From contig JAMKCH010011775.1 in the NCBI GenBank assembly GCA_023653785.1, positions 1 through 64,000 of the forward strand: a stretch of DNA of 64,000 nucleotides, written 5' to 3'. This document shows, in pieces, positions 36,207-47,832 of this stretch (position 1 is the stretch's first letter; each line of letters opens with the position of its first letter). The notes beneath the pieces were generated by a model. That model did no database searches. It was not told the origin of the DNA and saw nothing but the letters and a program-made list of their open reading frames with translations. Source of the stretch: Ophioderma brevispina (lineage: Eukaryota > Echinodermata > Ophiuroidea > Amphilepidida > Ophiodermatidae). Position numbers and translations under genes: made by a program.

Positions 36207-37190
36207 TCAGGTTACTCGAACTTCATAAATATACGTCTTGGCATGGAGAACAGCAAAATTTAATTTATGACCATATAAATCTAAGATACCCAGTAGGCTA
36301 AAAACATCTTTCATTGTAACGCCATACTGATTATTTAAAATACGGGTTTGGAAATCATTCCAAAAATGTCTAACCAGTTCACATTCACAGAACAAATGAG
36401 TAATAGTTTCCATCCCTTTATTTCAGAAAATACAAAGGTTAGAACAAGCATAACCATAGGTAAATAGATAATTGTTAACACCAATGTATCTATGAAAAAT
36501 CATTCCCTAATTCGTTCCTTAAACGTGAATAAGTATTTCCAATGCCGTCCATCACCGTCTTGAAAACCTGCAAGAGAAACTTATACACAAACACATTGGT
36601 CTAGGAGAGCTTCAGCTGCAATCACGGAGTGGACACAGTCGATCAAAAGAAGGAAAGGAAACTTACCATATACATCCAGAACGCCTAAAGATGATCAAGA
36701 ACGTATAGCCAAAAATTGCCCACCTCTTTCGAAAAACAATTATATATAAGCAGGGAAAGAAAGCGCACTCATAAGCAACTTTACAACCCAGGCGAAGCCT
36801 CATTCTGACGACTGCAAACAAGACGTCCGTCAGTTGCGAGTAGAACTCATTGAGTGGCTTGGTCAGTAAATTGTACTCTATTCACCACACACCATTGTAC
36901 CCCTGCGACACCTGCTAAACATTCTTATGCAAATTGGTTAGTCTGCTACCCATTGAAAATATATTTCTATATCTAAGTTTAGACGATCGGGAGGAGGACG
37001 AAGGGATTTTATAATACTCACAAAAATCAAGCTGCATGTCATAAAAAATTGAGGACCATTTTCCCTCAAATCTAAGTTGCTTAAAAAGCTTTTGGACACG
37101 GATATTATACACTAATATACAAACTCTGTCTGTTAATCCAATTTTGTCCAACATTTCATCCTGAAAAGATGGAACGGAATAAATTCCCCC
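36207..37190 (-). pseudogene. Second LINE C-terminal relic (Tx1/L1-like), interrupted
   Basis: Read on the minus strand, 36500-36207 gives GVNNYLFTYGYACSNLCIF, then METITHLFCECELVRHFWND, the pattern of the C-terminal zinc-knuckle region of some LINEs. A further minus frame at 37154-36915 (DKIGLTDRVCILVYN) probably belongs to the same open frame. Plus-strand material at about 36530-36900 separates them. Confidence 0.55.
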
Positions 37191-37369
37191 TCCTTGACAC
37201 TTCCGACAAAATCTCTAGCGACTGAAAAAATAAACATAGTTTTCCAATTAAAAACTTAGTTTACCGAGGTTCAAATTGAAATTGAAGTTTTCAAATTGAA
37301 ACCCTAAGTTTTCAGATTGGAAATGAAATATGTATTTGTCACCTGAAAGCACATGTTCTTTATACAAAT

Positions 37370-37605
37370 TATACAATTATACAAACCTGGCCGCGAGGGC
37401 TTAAGATCTGCTCAGGACACTACACTACTCTATATACCTAAAACTCATCATCGTTCACTCCAATCTGCCGCAATCAAAGCGTTTTCTTATAATGCTCCAA
37501 ACTGTGGAATGACCTCATGTTCGTTCTTCCATCTCACTCGCCGTCTTCAAAATGGTACGAAAGACTTATCTTTTTACATCTGTGTAATTTTCGCTTGTTA
37601 ATGTT
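37370..37605 (+). pseudogene. CR1/L2-like LINE 3' coding end
   Basis: The plus strand reads YKPGREGLRSAQDTTLLYIP, then KTHHRSLQ-SAAIKAFSYNAP, CGMTS and a terminal FFHLTRRLQNGTKDLSFY. This is the typical last segment of CR1/L2-like ORF2 (the GRPLRSQD...AFS.AAP.LWN pattern). Upstream ORF2 parts are absent. Confidence 0.65.
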
Positions 37606-37674
37606 CTATATCTAAATACTCACTGGTTTACTGTATTTATATCCTATGCTTGTGCTTCAAGTTTTGTGCTGTGA

Positions 37675-37880
37675 TCTCGAGTATCGCAAGCCATAAAGGC
37701 CAGAACGTATTGCCGCAACGCAGCGCGTTACCGAAATTTCACAACGCGTTGCGGTATCGGCTAATTCGAATTATCAATTTCTGTGACGTATTTCAAAATA
37801 ATAGACCCACAACGCGTTTCAAAGTATCTAGCAACGCGTTGTGGAAGCTCACAACGCGTTCATTACAACACGTTTTCACG
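37675..37880. repeat. Palindromic CAACGCGTTG repeat cluster, copy 2
   Basis: It starts with TATCGCAAGCCATAAAGGCC (37680-37699), the same end as the cluster at 41.1 kb. Five to six CACAACGCGTTG-type palindromes follow. Only one terminus is visible, so the copy looks half-length. Confidence 0.6.
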
Positions 37881-37899
37881 GTCAGTGTGACAAACTATA

Positions 37900-38690
37900 A
37901 ATAGATATAAATAGCCATCAATCACGCGTTTATCCAATTAGTTACGTTAATCACTATTACGAGCATGTCCAGTATTAGCTTACAACGCCGTAATGCAGTC
38001 ATAAGGCAATATTTTTCACGGTGTGATTTTTTTTTCAAAGTTCTCCTGAACATTCAAAACTACGGATGCAAAGTGGATTAATTTGAGTGTGAAATTGAGG
38101 AGGTAGTGAATTACTGAATGAAAGATTCGATCTATCGAGGTTGATTTTATGAATAAACATTTAATGCGACAACATGAGGCTCCGCCTTGGCGAGCATTTT
38201 TCAGTGTGTGTGTGTAAACCGTAGAAAACGGTAGTAAGTTCGAGTGAATTGAAAGCCACGAATAAGAATGGGTTTCTACGAATGTAAAAGTACCATGTCA
38301 GGAAATATTATTGTATTTCATGTAAGAAAGATACTCTTGTTATTGTAACGTAGGTTGCAATAAATTCAAGACGAGCCGGTACAGAGCACTGATGTCAGGA
38401 AGCTAGTAATGCATAGATAATACCATGGACCTAATAGAGAGAGGGACCAACAACACACTAGTTTCAAAACCCTATCACGTTGCCGCCTTTTGTTATTAAA
38501 TCCCACCATGATCCCATTTAGGCTTAAGGGAGCGAAATCACCCTCTCACCAGGAGGGGCTGACGGCTCGCTCTTCGAGGAATATTGGGAAAAGTTCAGCC
38601 CGCCTGAAGAAATTGAAAGATTCCGGAAAAATTTTGTTCTGAAATTAATGGAAAACATCCCAATAGCATGCCATTTCATCATTTAAACTA
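37900..38690. other. Intergenic DNA
   Basis: No gene recognised. Confidence 0.4.
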
Positions 38691-38698
38691 TTGATTAT

Positions 38699-39353
38699 TA
38701 ACCCTTGTCTACCTGAGCATTTTTTATAACACACACCGGAAGGGGTACCACCCCTTGAATTTTCTTTATTGAACATCCAATTCCTATAAATTGGTACCTA
38801 CAGTATAGCTTAGAGTTTATTCTTTACATTGGTATCAAAATATGTAGAACCAATGATTGGACGTCACCTATGAAGTCATAATGTTTAATAAAGTATGAAA
38901 ATACGCATTATAGGAAGAAATATTGAGATTTTGCAAATTTACTGGGTCATAAATAATATTGTAACACTTAAACATTTTCCATCATGTAGAGACATTATGA
39001 CGTCATTATGACATGTTATGTTGGTACTCATTTTGGTGTCAAAGGAAAAGAGGACCTGCTATCAATTGCAACTAAAATCAAATGTCTGTGATATTCCTGT
39101 GACGGTACTAGGCGTGTTGGTATTTCCCTCCCGAAAGGGAGGGGGGGGGGTGATTGCCATACCCTATCCATCACTTTGGGATCACCCTTTACCTTTCCTA
39201 TACCCCGGTAGTGTTTTTTTAATGGGGGCATGAATCGGAGCATAAAATGTCAATTGGCAATTACATTAACTCATTTGACACCGGGAAATGGGGTTTTAGT
39301 AGGGCGAAAAGAATAGAAGAGAGCGGTAACCACCCCTCGGAAGACAAGGGTTA
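38699..39353. mobile_element. TIR element TAACCCTTGTCT, copy 1
   Basis: It begins TAACCCTTGTCTACC and ends AGACAAGGGTTA. A longer direct copy is at 48668-49500. Shared interior text includes TATTGAAC-TCC, GATTCCTAT-AAT and TGTGATATTCCTGTG. The frames at 39018-39243 lie inside it and are not genes. Confidence 0.65.
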
Positions 39354-39929
39354 TAATTTATACATTTAATTATGTATAAAGTATGACTTATCACACTTAT
39401 ATTTCAGATGAAACTGACATTGGAATCAGTTCGACATGATATCGGCTATCAAACAGCCACAACGGTAACAAATTCAACATAACCGGAAGTTAAAATATTA
39501 CAATTTGGTGGGTTTTCGAGGTAGAATTACACGTATGGGCGCGCTTGGGCACCAGTTCAGAAGTTATACTTTGTTACAAGGTACATTGAACTTTCATAAG
39601 ACCGTTTCTCAAGAGTCGGAAGTGATCGGAACATTTTCATATTATTTTCACAAGATTTTTAACGATTACGGGTCACAAAATCACCCAAAATGCAAGCTTA
39701 TTTTCTACATTCGTAGCTCCACAAAGGAATGACGGATTTGATGGGGTATTCGGTATTTTCTGAAATAATTTCTCCTCTATTTGGTGACAACAACTTGCCA
39801 AAAACATGGAAATTGAGTGTACTATGCACTTTCCAAAAAACCCTACAGTCAGGGGTCACAACATCCGGTTAAATTACAAAGTTTTGTGAACAGCTTTTCC
39901 TTATAGGCTATGGTACAATTAAAACAACA

Positions 39930-40790
39930 TTATTTTAACCAGGAAAAGCCTTTGTCCCCACATGAAAGGGATGCACATTATTTAGAAAAATGAATAAAAT
40001 GTCAATTTATTTCTAGAATATCAGTGACCAATGGATATACATAACCTCAACATGCTCAAGCGAACAATGGGTCTAATGATACTCAATTATCGGCCCGGAA
40101 CACACTTCACACTTCACTGATCCATTGTTATTGTGCATGCAGTTGAACAGATTGCGAATGTTATGTCCTTGCTGCATTGGCGTGAGTTCTTTCCTCGTTC
40201 GCGATTAAAAGAAATCTTGAGATTCTGCTGTGTGTTTCATTAACTTTGACCATATGATTAATAATTTGTTTTCGAAAAGAAAATGTAAAGGGACAAAATT
40301 CATGAAAGAAAAGCCCATGGCAAGGACTGACCTAATTTGTGCATAACCTAAATCCACAAGTTATTGTCTTTAAAACCCTATCTCTATTCAATTTACCAAG
40401 AAAGTCAATGGTATTCAGCGACCTACAGTTTTAAAATCACGAGCGAGGTGAGTATGTTGCCCTTAATGTTATGAACAGATACTAGAGCTCAATACGGGGA
40501 GGTAATAACACTTGAGATAGCTTGAAATCTTTTCAACAGTGTGGGCAGTAACAATGGACCTGCATACCCTGATGAGAAAAAGATCTGAAATGTTTTAGGT
40601 TGATTATTGAATATCATTAGCTCTATTGTTCGCTTCAGTTTACGTGTACATATTGGTCACTGACATTCTGGAAGTAAATTGAGTTGACGTTTTATTCATT
40701 TTTCTAAATAATGCGCAGTCTTTTCATTTGGGGATATAGCTTTTCCTGATTTACATATTTTTAAAATTTTAATGAAGGAAGCAAGTATCC
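39930..40790. mobile_element. Foldback/TIR element with about 100-base ends, copy 1
   Basis: The left arm (about 39940-40035) is the imperfect reverse complement of the right arm (about 40650-40765). Blocks are CATTATTTAGAAAAATGAAT, AAAATGTCAA and TCAGTGACCAAT. A second copy in the opposite orientation lies at 46370-47215, sharing interior blocks such as CTCAAGATTTC and AAGCGAACAAT. No coding capacity. Confidence 0.7.
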
Positions 40791-41109
40791 CCAGTGCTGT
40801 AGCACGGAAAGATGGTTAAATCGCAAACGTATCACGGCCTATTAGTAAAGACCGTAGTCACTGCATTGATCGCGGCAAAGAGATATAGATCACGGACGGC
40901 CTCGGTGTATGCACATGAATACACATTCAAGTGCCTAGCTTTTGTCGAGATGAATGGGTAATTGAATTAGGTAATTGGTGGTTTTCGCGTTGTTGGTTCT
41001 TCTCTACTAGGTCCATGATAATACGTAGGACGTTGTGTGCAGATGTCCGATCAGTAATTGTAATGTGCAAGCCTTCACATCTTGTGTGAAGTTCGCAACT
41101 TCACAACGG

Positions 41110-41655
41110 GTTGTGAAGGCCATAAGGGTAATACCGTATTGCCGCAACGCGTTGTGAAGGTTTGCAACGCGTTGTGAAGTCGCAAGGCGTTGTGAAGGGT
41201 AGCTCTGGTTCAGCCTGAACCCTCGTTTTTTATTTTTCTTTGTGAAAGTCGCAGTATTTTGGCCCTAAACCTATATCAATATCAGTGAAGTATTTAAATA
41301 TGTCACAGAAATTAATAATTCTGATTGGCCGTCTAACGTTGTGAAATTTCGGCAACACGTTGTGGAATTGTCGCAACGCGCTGTGACCCTTTTGGCTTGT
41401 GGAGCCTTCCAACGCGTTGTGAAGGTTTCAACGCGTTGTGAAGGATCGCAACGCGTTGTGGGATTCACAACGCGTTGGTAGATAACTGGCAACGCGTTGT
41501 GGGTCTATTTTTTTTAAATACGTCACCGAAATTCATGATTTTGATTGGCCTACACCGCAGCGCATTGCCGAAAACGTCGCAACGCGTTTCTACTTTCTCA
41601 CAACACGTTGCGGCAATACGTTATGGCCTTTATGGCTTGCGATACACGAGGACAA
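41110..41655. mobile_element. Palindromic CAACGCGTTG foldback element, copy 3 (fullest)
   Basis: GGCCATAA...CGTATTGCCGCAACGCG at 41116-41152 recurs inverted at about 41590-41640, ending GGCCTTTATGGCTTGCGATA. Between lie about a dozen copies of CAACGCGTTG, mostly extended as GCAACGCGTTGTGAAGG, in both orientations (the core is self-complementary). The ends match copy 2 and, more loosely, copy 1. The frames 41230-41492 and 41475-41798 fall in it and are composition artefacts. Confidence 0.7.
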
Positions 41656-41841
41656 TATCCACTTGGAAAACAAGCGACCCCGGGGTTATTTTCCTCGGTC
41701 TCCAGACCATTCAGAGTTTGTGCACTCGGCTACGTCAATTGCCTTTACACATTGTTAATATGCACTGGGCTGTATCGATGCTGTCGGTGACCGCATAATC
41801 TTACTGGTACCATTGGTTAGCATGCATCGTTGGCAACAAAA

Positions 41842-42051
41842 TTAATGAGCATCCCTATATGAACTATAGCATTCTAACGAAGGCAGAACTGACTCAAGGT
41901 TCTCGAGAAGTAAAGCCTTTATCAAGGACACTTTTACGACAGAAGGAATCAGATCTAGGATGGCATTTCTGCAATCTTCGGTGATTTTGAGAACCACGGG
42001 TTCTATTTCCTTGAACTTTATTAGGAGGTGTACCAAAGGGAATGCGTTCAA
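41842..42051 (-). other. Unassigned open frame (69 codons)
   Basis: The minus-strand frame ends near a hAT-like MITE insertion. It has a protein-like, leucine-rich composition without low complexity, but I recognise no family and see no splice sites. It could be a scrap of an exon or of a transposon frame, or chance. Confidence 0.2.
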
Positions 42052-42085
42052 TTCAATACCTTACAGGTAGGACTTCATTAGCTTC

Positions 42086-42261
42086 CAGTGGCGGATTTAA
42101 GAGTCAGCAGTGTCAGCAGCTTCTGACAGGCCCCCCTAAAATATTGCTCTCAGCCCCCCCCCCCCCCCCCCTCGGACAGACCTTAGTCGCACTAAAGTGC
42201 GATATTGCGTTGCTTCTTGATGCTAAAGGGGCCCCACCTTAAGCTGCTGACAGGGCCACTG
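42086..42261. mobile_element. hAT-like MITE with 8-base target duplication
   Basis: It starts CAGTGGCGGATTTAAGAG and ends CAGGGCCACTG. It is flanked exactly by TTAGCTTC at 42078-42085 and 42262-42269. Length is 176 bases. The interior has an inner inverted pair, GTCAGCAGC near 42111 and GCTGCTGAC near 42243, and a C run. CAG ends with an 8-base duplication are diagnostic of the hAT superfamily. Confidence 0.85.
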
Positions 42262-42839
42262 TTAGCTTCCTCAGAGGTAGTATCAGGATTTCAGGCGGCG
42301 CGGCGTTACTTTGGAACTTTATCTTGTTTTGATCTTTGCAGCTGGGCGAGTGAAATTTTGAATTTAGGATGCGCTCCGGTGTCATCGGTGGTCATTTCCG
42401 GCCATGTTTTCCCTAGTGGTCAATTAGTTAAAGTCATGATCGATGTATTATTATTTAAAACAGAAGCAAATACTCCGATTTATGACACACGTTTTGCAAA
42501 GCAAAACATTTCCTGTTCATTACTTTTCCCGTAAGGGGCTACAATTTTAATTCGACATTTTGTTATTTGGGTGACCCTTCTGACCCACTTTTTTTGTGAA
42601 ATACTTATGGATTCGGAAACACTAACGGAATCAACATGTGGTTTATTCCGTGACGGCTTTCTGAAGTAGGTCAATGGATCACCTTACGGGAACCAGACGG
42701 AAACAAATAACTCCACGTTTTGTGTAATGGTGGGTAGTTTCGGTAAAAACATAAGATCGGCTGTAAGCAAATAGTCAAGTAGAACCATAGCATGACCGTC
42801 AAGTTGGGTACATATGCAATTTTTTTGCTGAAAGTGGTA

Positions 42840-42935
42840 GTATATAGGGTGTCTACTTTAAGAATCTGACGGGTGCCACTTTGGCATCCTTGGGCGATTT
42901 TTTTATTGATATTACAAGCCACGCCCACTTTTTTC
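42840..42935. repeat. Dispersed repeat, copy inverted at 49625-49710
   Basis: GGGTGTCTACTTTAAGAATC, then CTGACGGGTGCC and CCACGCCC, match the reverse complement of 49625-49710 with gaps (GGGCGTGGCT, ATCAGATTCCTTAAAGT). No ends or coding content can be defined. Confidence 0.45.
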
Positions 42936-43229
42936 ACATACCTCTTAATTATGACTTATCTAATTATGATATAACTATATCATGTTTGATATCAAATTAG
43001 AGCTTGTGGCAAATGCTATGTAAATATAGAGGTTGAAAGAGATGAAACACAAGTAGGGGTCACTTAAAGGTCATTTATGGTCATAAAAGGTCAAATGAGG
43101 TCGAGAATTTAACAGGACTTTGAATAAAATGTGTAACATATCATGTTTGGTATAAAATCAAAACCTTTTTCTTGTACGAAATAAAACTACACGGTTTCAT
43201 CTTATAGTTAGCTACAAAGTAGCTCGTTC

Positions 43230-43264
43230 CGTAGCGTTGCACGTCGTCCTCCTACAACGCTACG
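43230..43264. repeat. Small perfect hairpin
   Basis: CGTAGCGTTG at 43230-43239 pairs with CAACGCTACG at 43255-43264 across a 15-base loop. Confidence 0.6.
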
Positions 43265-43279
43265 CACGGGAATGTATTG

Positions 43280-46200
43280 AAAAAGCCGGGGTGGGTGCCG
43301 GGGTGCGCAGCGGATCCGATGCGGAATAAGCAAATTCAGAATCAGTACAAAAACAGCACTTATTGAAAATCTTTACCTTTGATGTAGTCCTAAATTATAT
43401 TTATATTATACGCACGTTGTTTCCTTGACTAATTTTCCATTCATGGTTAAAATCTGATGATTTTGAAACGGTGATTTCTGTAACCGTGTTAAAAATTCTC
43501 ACTTTAAACATACAATTCCGCCCCACTAGATCAGTTTGAGGCGCCCCCTGGATTGTTCCGCTTTATTTTTCTTTATAATAGGAACGAGCACGCTTATTTT
43601 CGCTGAATTACCAATAAATTACGGAATACACATCCCCGGACGTGGGAGAACGACTGTGTTTTAGCTTCAATTTTTCGTCAGGTTTGTGCTTTTTTAGGGT
43701 CAACATTTCACGGATTTTAAGCATGAGCTGTGCTCCGTTTGTATTTTTAAAATCCCCGATGCTAGTAGGGATTGCCTAAGTCCCATCAAGTTCTTTCATA
43801 TATGCCACGACTTCTCGTGTCATAAAGGCCCATCTGGAAGTATAACAAACTTCTTGAGCTTTGTGGCAGCCCAGGGGACCCCGGTGTTTGATTGAACTGC
43901 CGCTCTGGCTTAGGGAGAGAAGATAGTAGGGGATATCGTAGCGGAAAACGCCAGCGCAACCTCGGGCTAGCTAAAGATGAATCACTTCAATGTCTGTAAG
44001 GTCATACAAGTACCATAGTTCCAATTATTGAACCGTCAGGTCAGGTTCTTGACTTTATTTTTTATCACTGGACATTTCGTATATCTGACCTGAGTTACAA
44101 TCAACAAGATGCTCGTATTTCGAATCCGTTTAACAGTGTGGTGTGAAAAAAAGAAATTGATATTCTCACAACTCAAAAATACCGCTTGTGACGTACTTAC
44201 GATGCTTCTGATCTAAAAATCAGCTACGGACTTGTTCTTGAGTATGCTAGTTTTTCCTTTTGCACATTTCGATGTCAAAATCTTGACGTGTTCGTGGGTC
44301 ATAATTTAACATTTTTGTCGATATTCCATGTTTCTGGTGTGAATAAATCGCGCCATGTTTATATTTCCACATTTAACGCATGCGCTTTTGCACCAAGACT
44401 TATCGATGTATTGGCATTGACACTATGGATCGATTATTCATGAAAGATAGGTATCGTAGTCTCTAATCCAATCATTGTTACAACAAGACGTTATCCGACC
44501 TTTAGCGCGCGATAGAGGTCGGTCTCATCCAGTCATGTCAAGAGACAATTTTTTGTTATGGGGCCAAAGCCAACATGTATCTCCACCACTGACCTTTACA
44601 TCTTGACCCCTGACCCCATGCGATTCGATTTGAGCCTTAGACTGAAAACGTAAGATCGCATCCTGCTGAAATCACGAAATTTCCGAATCATTTTTAGTGT
44701 GAGTCAGTGAAAAATTAATGTCCAACATAGTGTAGAGTATTTCAATATCAAAGTGAGTCAACAGTCGGTAATTCGACCATTTTGGAGTGATTTTGGAGTG
44801 GGTTTATCAATTGGAAACCTTAAAGGATGTCAAAATGACAGATCGTGGCATACTTCGGGTTCGGTAAAGTAACAACAGAATGAATGTACAAAGCAACCCG
44901 AAGTCATGCTCAGCAGGACTAACAAATGTACAAAGAGGTAAATTATGTAGTACATTATCAGTTAAGCCACGCTGGATATGGCTTGTAAAACCACAAGTTC
45001 ACATCTTTTGAAACAAGTATCCAAAGTATATGCAACGACTATGCTTACTAAGTTTCATATTTCATGTCTCCACTACCGTCGTCTTCTTCCAGAGGCTCAT
45101 CCAATTCTTCCTCCCCCCCCCCAATTCAATCCCTACTGTGGGTTTTTCAATATTCTTCAGCGCGGATCTCGGGAGGTGCGAGAGGGGGGGCGCGCGCCTC
45201 CCCGTAATTCTTCAAAATCTTTACAAATCACCCATTTTTAGGACAAGTTTTAGCCTTTCACACACCCCCCCCCGGGAAGTTGACGTTTTTTCAATCCTGG
45301 ATCCTAGCCATGACTACTTTCGCGATTTTGACGATCTTTCGTGCTACAGCGCTGGGGACCACTTACTGTGGCCTTACTAACATTTTAAATATTATTAACT
45401 AGCCCGAAACTCGGTCCTTAACAAGACTTGACTTTAACCTGGCTGACATTATGGTCATATGGTCCTTTGTTCAGGCCCGGGCCTGGTTCATTCATTTTTC
45501 GTGGAGGCCAGAATAACAATAGATATGGCAAACTACATTATGTAACCAGCCCTTTAATCTACTTGGCCTTCCAACGAAATTAGTCAATTTGTGCAACATT
45601 TCACGAGCTACACATGGCCATGTTGGGTCATTATTCAGTACGATCGATATACTCAAAACATACATATTCGCTGTTTCACCACCGAATGTTTGGGTGAGCA
45701 AGTGTAATGTTATATCAGAGATGGAAATGTGTGTGGATGAACTATTAATGTGTCATGAGGGTGTTTCTGAAATGGAGGCTGTGCTTCGTCGACTTTGAAG
45801 TGGCAAAACTACATGGAACGTATAAATGTCATACCCACTCGGCCCTTAATTTCAAATTTGGACTGATTCTCGAGTTAATATGCAACCGATTAAAAAATGT
45901 TAATTTCGAACTACCTTCATATGCACGAAATGGTAAAACACTTAATATGACCTTGACACATTCATATGACCTTTGACAGAAAAAAATGGCCGCTTGAAGA
46001 AACAAGTTCAGGTGAGTTTTGCATTTTCAACAACTCAAGCACAACTTCATTGTTCATGTATTGGAGGTTTACAAATGCGGGGCATTGAATAAGGTAATTC
46101 TTATATGATGCATCCGATCTGACAACTAAGTTTAGAACCGATCGCTGTTAATTCACAACAGCTACTTTTAGATGAAACACGTGGTGCGTTGTTGTGTCAG

Positions 46201-46360
46201 TTTGCCTACACTTTGCATGGGACAACCTGACCACTGTCCTAGTATAATACAGTCTCTAATTAATTTACATGCGTAGTTCCCTAGTACCACTCTGTACAAA
46301 AACAGTCGCCTCCATCTTTTGTAGCATGATTCGGTAAGACACTAATTGTAAACCATGAAA
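43280..46360. other. Intergenic DNA, with one possible MITE
   Basis: No exon or RNA gene recognised. At 45159-45350 a stretch begins CAGCGCGGATCTCGGG, much like the inverted end of the hAT-like element at 21143. It ends TACAGCGCTG and may be a related MITE, but I see no target duplication. C and G runs lie at 45111-45122, 45186-45192 and 45267-45275. Confidence 0.35.
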
Positions 46361-46369
46361 CGCTGTATC

Positions 46370-47215
46370 CCAAATGAAAAAGTGCAACATTATTTAGAAA
46401 ATAAATAAAATGTCAACTCAATTTACTTCGAATGTCAGTGACCCAATATGTGCACGTAAACTCAAGCGAACAATAGAGCTAATGATATTCAACAACACCT
46501 CAAACACTTCAGATCTCTTCTCAACAAGGTAATGGGCAGGTCCATTGTTACTGCCCACACTGTTGAAAAGATTCAAGCTCTATCAGGTTGTTATGACCTT
46601 CCCTCCCCCCCGTATTAAGCTCTAGTATCTGTTCATACTTAAAAGGCAACATACTCACCTCGCTCATGAATATTTTTAAAAATGAGGTCGCTGTATACCA
46701 TTGGCTTTCTTGGTAAATTGATAAAATAGGGTTTTTCATGGTTTTAAAGACAAAACTTGCGGATTTAGGGTTATGCACAAATTAGGTCGCCCTTTGCAGG
46801 GTCTTTTCTTCACATGAATTTTGGCCCCTTACATATTTTCTTTTCGAAAAAAATTTATTAACATATGGGCAAAGTTAATGAAACACCCACAGTAAATCTC
46901 AAGATTTCTTTTAAATCGCGACGAGGAAAGAAACTCGCATCTGCAGCAAGGACAATTCTGTTCACTGCATGCACAAAAAAATGGACCAATTAAAAGAATG
47001 TGAAACGTGTTTTCCTGGCCGATTATTGAGTATCATCAGCCCCATTGTTCGCTTGTCAGCATGTTGAAGTTATGTCTCTATGGTCCTGCTATTCTAGAAA
47101 ATTAAATTGAGTTGACATTTTATCATTTTTCTAAATAATGTGCCCCCCTTTCACGTGGAACAAAGCTTTTCTCTTTCCTTTCCTGTTACAATATATTGTT
47201 TTAATTTTAGTGAAG
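46370..47215. mobile_element. Foldback/TIR element, copy 2 (inverted)
   Basis: This is the opposite-orientation copy of the element at 39930-40790. Ends carry CATTATTTAG...AAAATGTCAACTCAATTTA on the left and the inverse near 47100-47145. Its interior aligns with copy 1 read backwards, for example CATACTCACCTCGCTC versus GAGCGAGGTGAGTATG. Confidence 0.7.
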
Positions 47216-47529
47216 GAAGTAAGTTAAACCCCCGGTCTGGCGCACGAATATTTAATTAAAAGGCAAATTGGTATCATGTTACTATGCCCTATCCGCCCCT
47301 GTCTTTGTATGCCTATGTGCGCAGTTTGTTTCGCTTCACACTTGCAGTATGTAGTACATGAATACACCAGCTTGACCGGCAACTGCAATTATTAGCTCTG
47401 GAACACGGTGGCACTGACTTGCACCCACAGGCCATGATTTCTAATAATTCCTTGGTAGCAACCACTGTGCCATGAACAGTACAAGAATGTCCTCTTCTAT
47501 TTTCCATTCAAACTATGTATAGGCTGTTA

Positions 47530-47815
47530 AACCCCTTTTCAGCATTGTTGTCACCCAATGACCCCATATTTTTGTTAAAATCCTCCTCACCTAAAGATCC
47601 AGTTTTTTTACAACTGTCACCCAAAGACCCCTAAATTTGAAGGAACTTTTGAAAATTTTTAATTTTTGAAAAGTGTCAAACCGCAAAAAAAGACCATCTT
47701 TTTGTAAAAATTTTGCAAATTGGTCACCCGAAAACCCCAATTTTGGAGCGTTTCTTTTTGGGGCTTTTCGGCTGTTTTTCTCACCCAAAGACGACGGACC
47801 CCCCCCCTATTTTTG
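47530..47815. repeat. Degenerate CACCCAAAGACCCC array
   Basis: Five or six irregular units carry a core close to TCACCCAAAGACCCC (near 47550, 47588, 47618, 47723 and 47790). On the opposite strand they read GGGGTCTTTGGGTGA, kin to the array at 10210-10720. Confidence 0.5.
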
Positions 47816-47832
47816 TGTGTGTGTGTGTGTGT
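47814..47832. repeat. GT microsatellite
   Basis: About nine GT units, adjoining the C-rich array end. Confidence 0.85.

Noticed and set aside
36530..36900. Penelope-like element 3' region
   Set aside because: The GAAGCCTCATTCTGACGACTG text is suggestive, but I could see no GIY-YIG or RT motif to support it.
4110..41655. CRISPR-like array from the regularly recurring CAACGCGTTG units
   Set aside because: Units are 10-14 bases, self-complementary and irregularly spaced. There are no cas genes and the setting is a eukaryotic repeat landscape.
42205..42534. 109-codon plus-strand frame
   Set aside because: It begins inside a hAT-like MITE and crosses its border and target duplication, so it cannot be an old gene.
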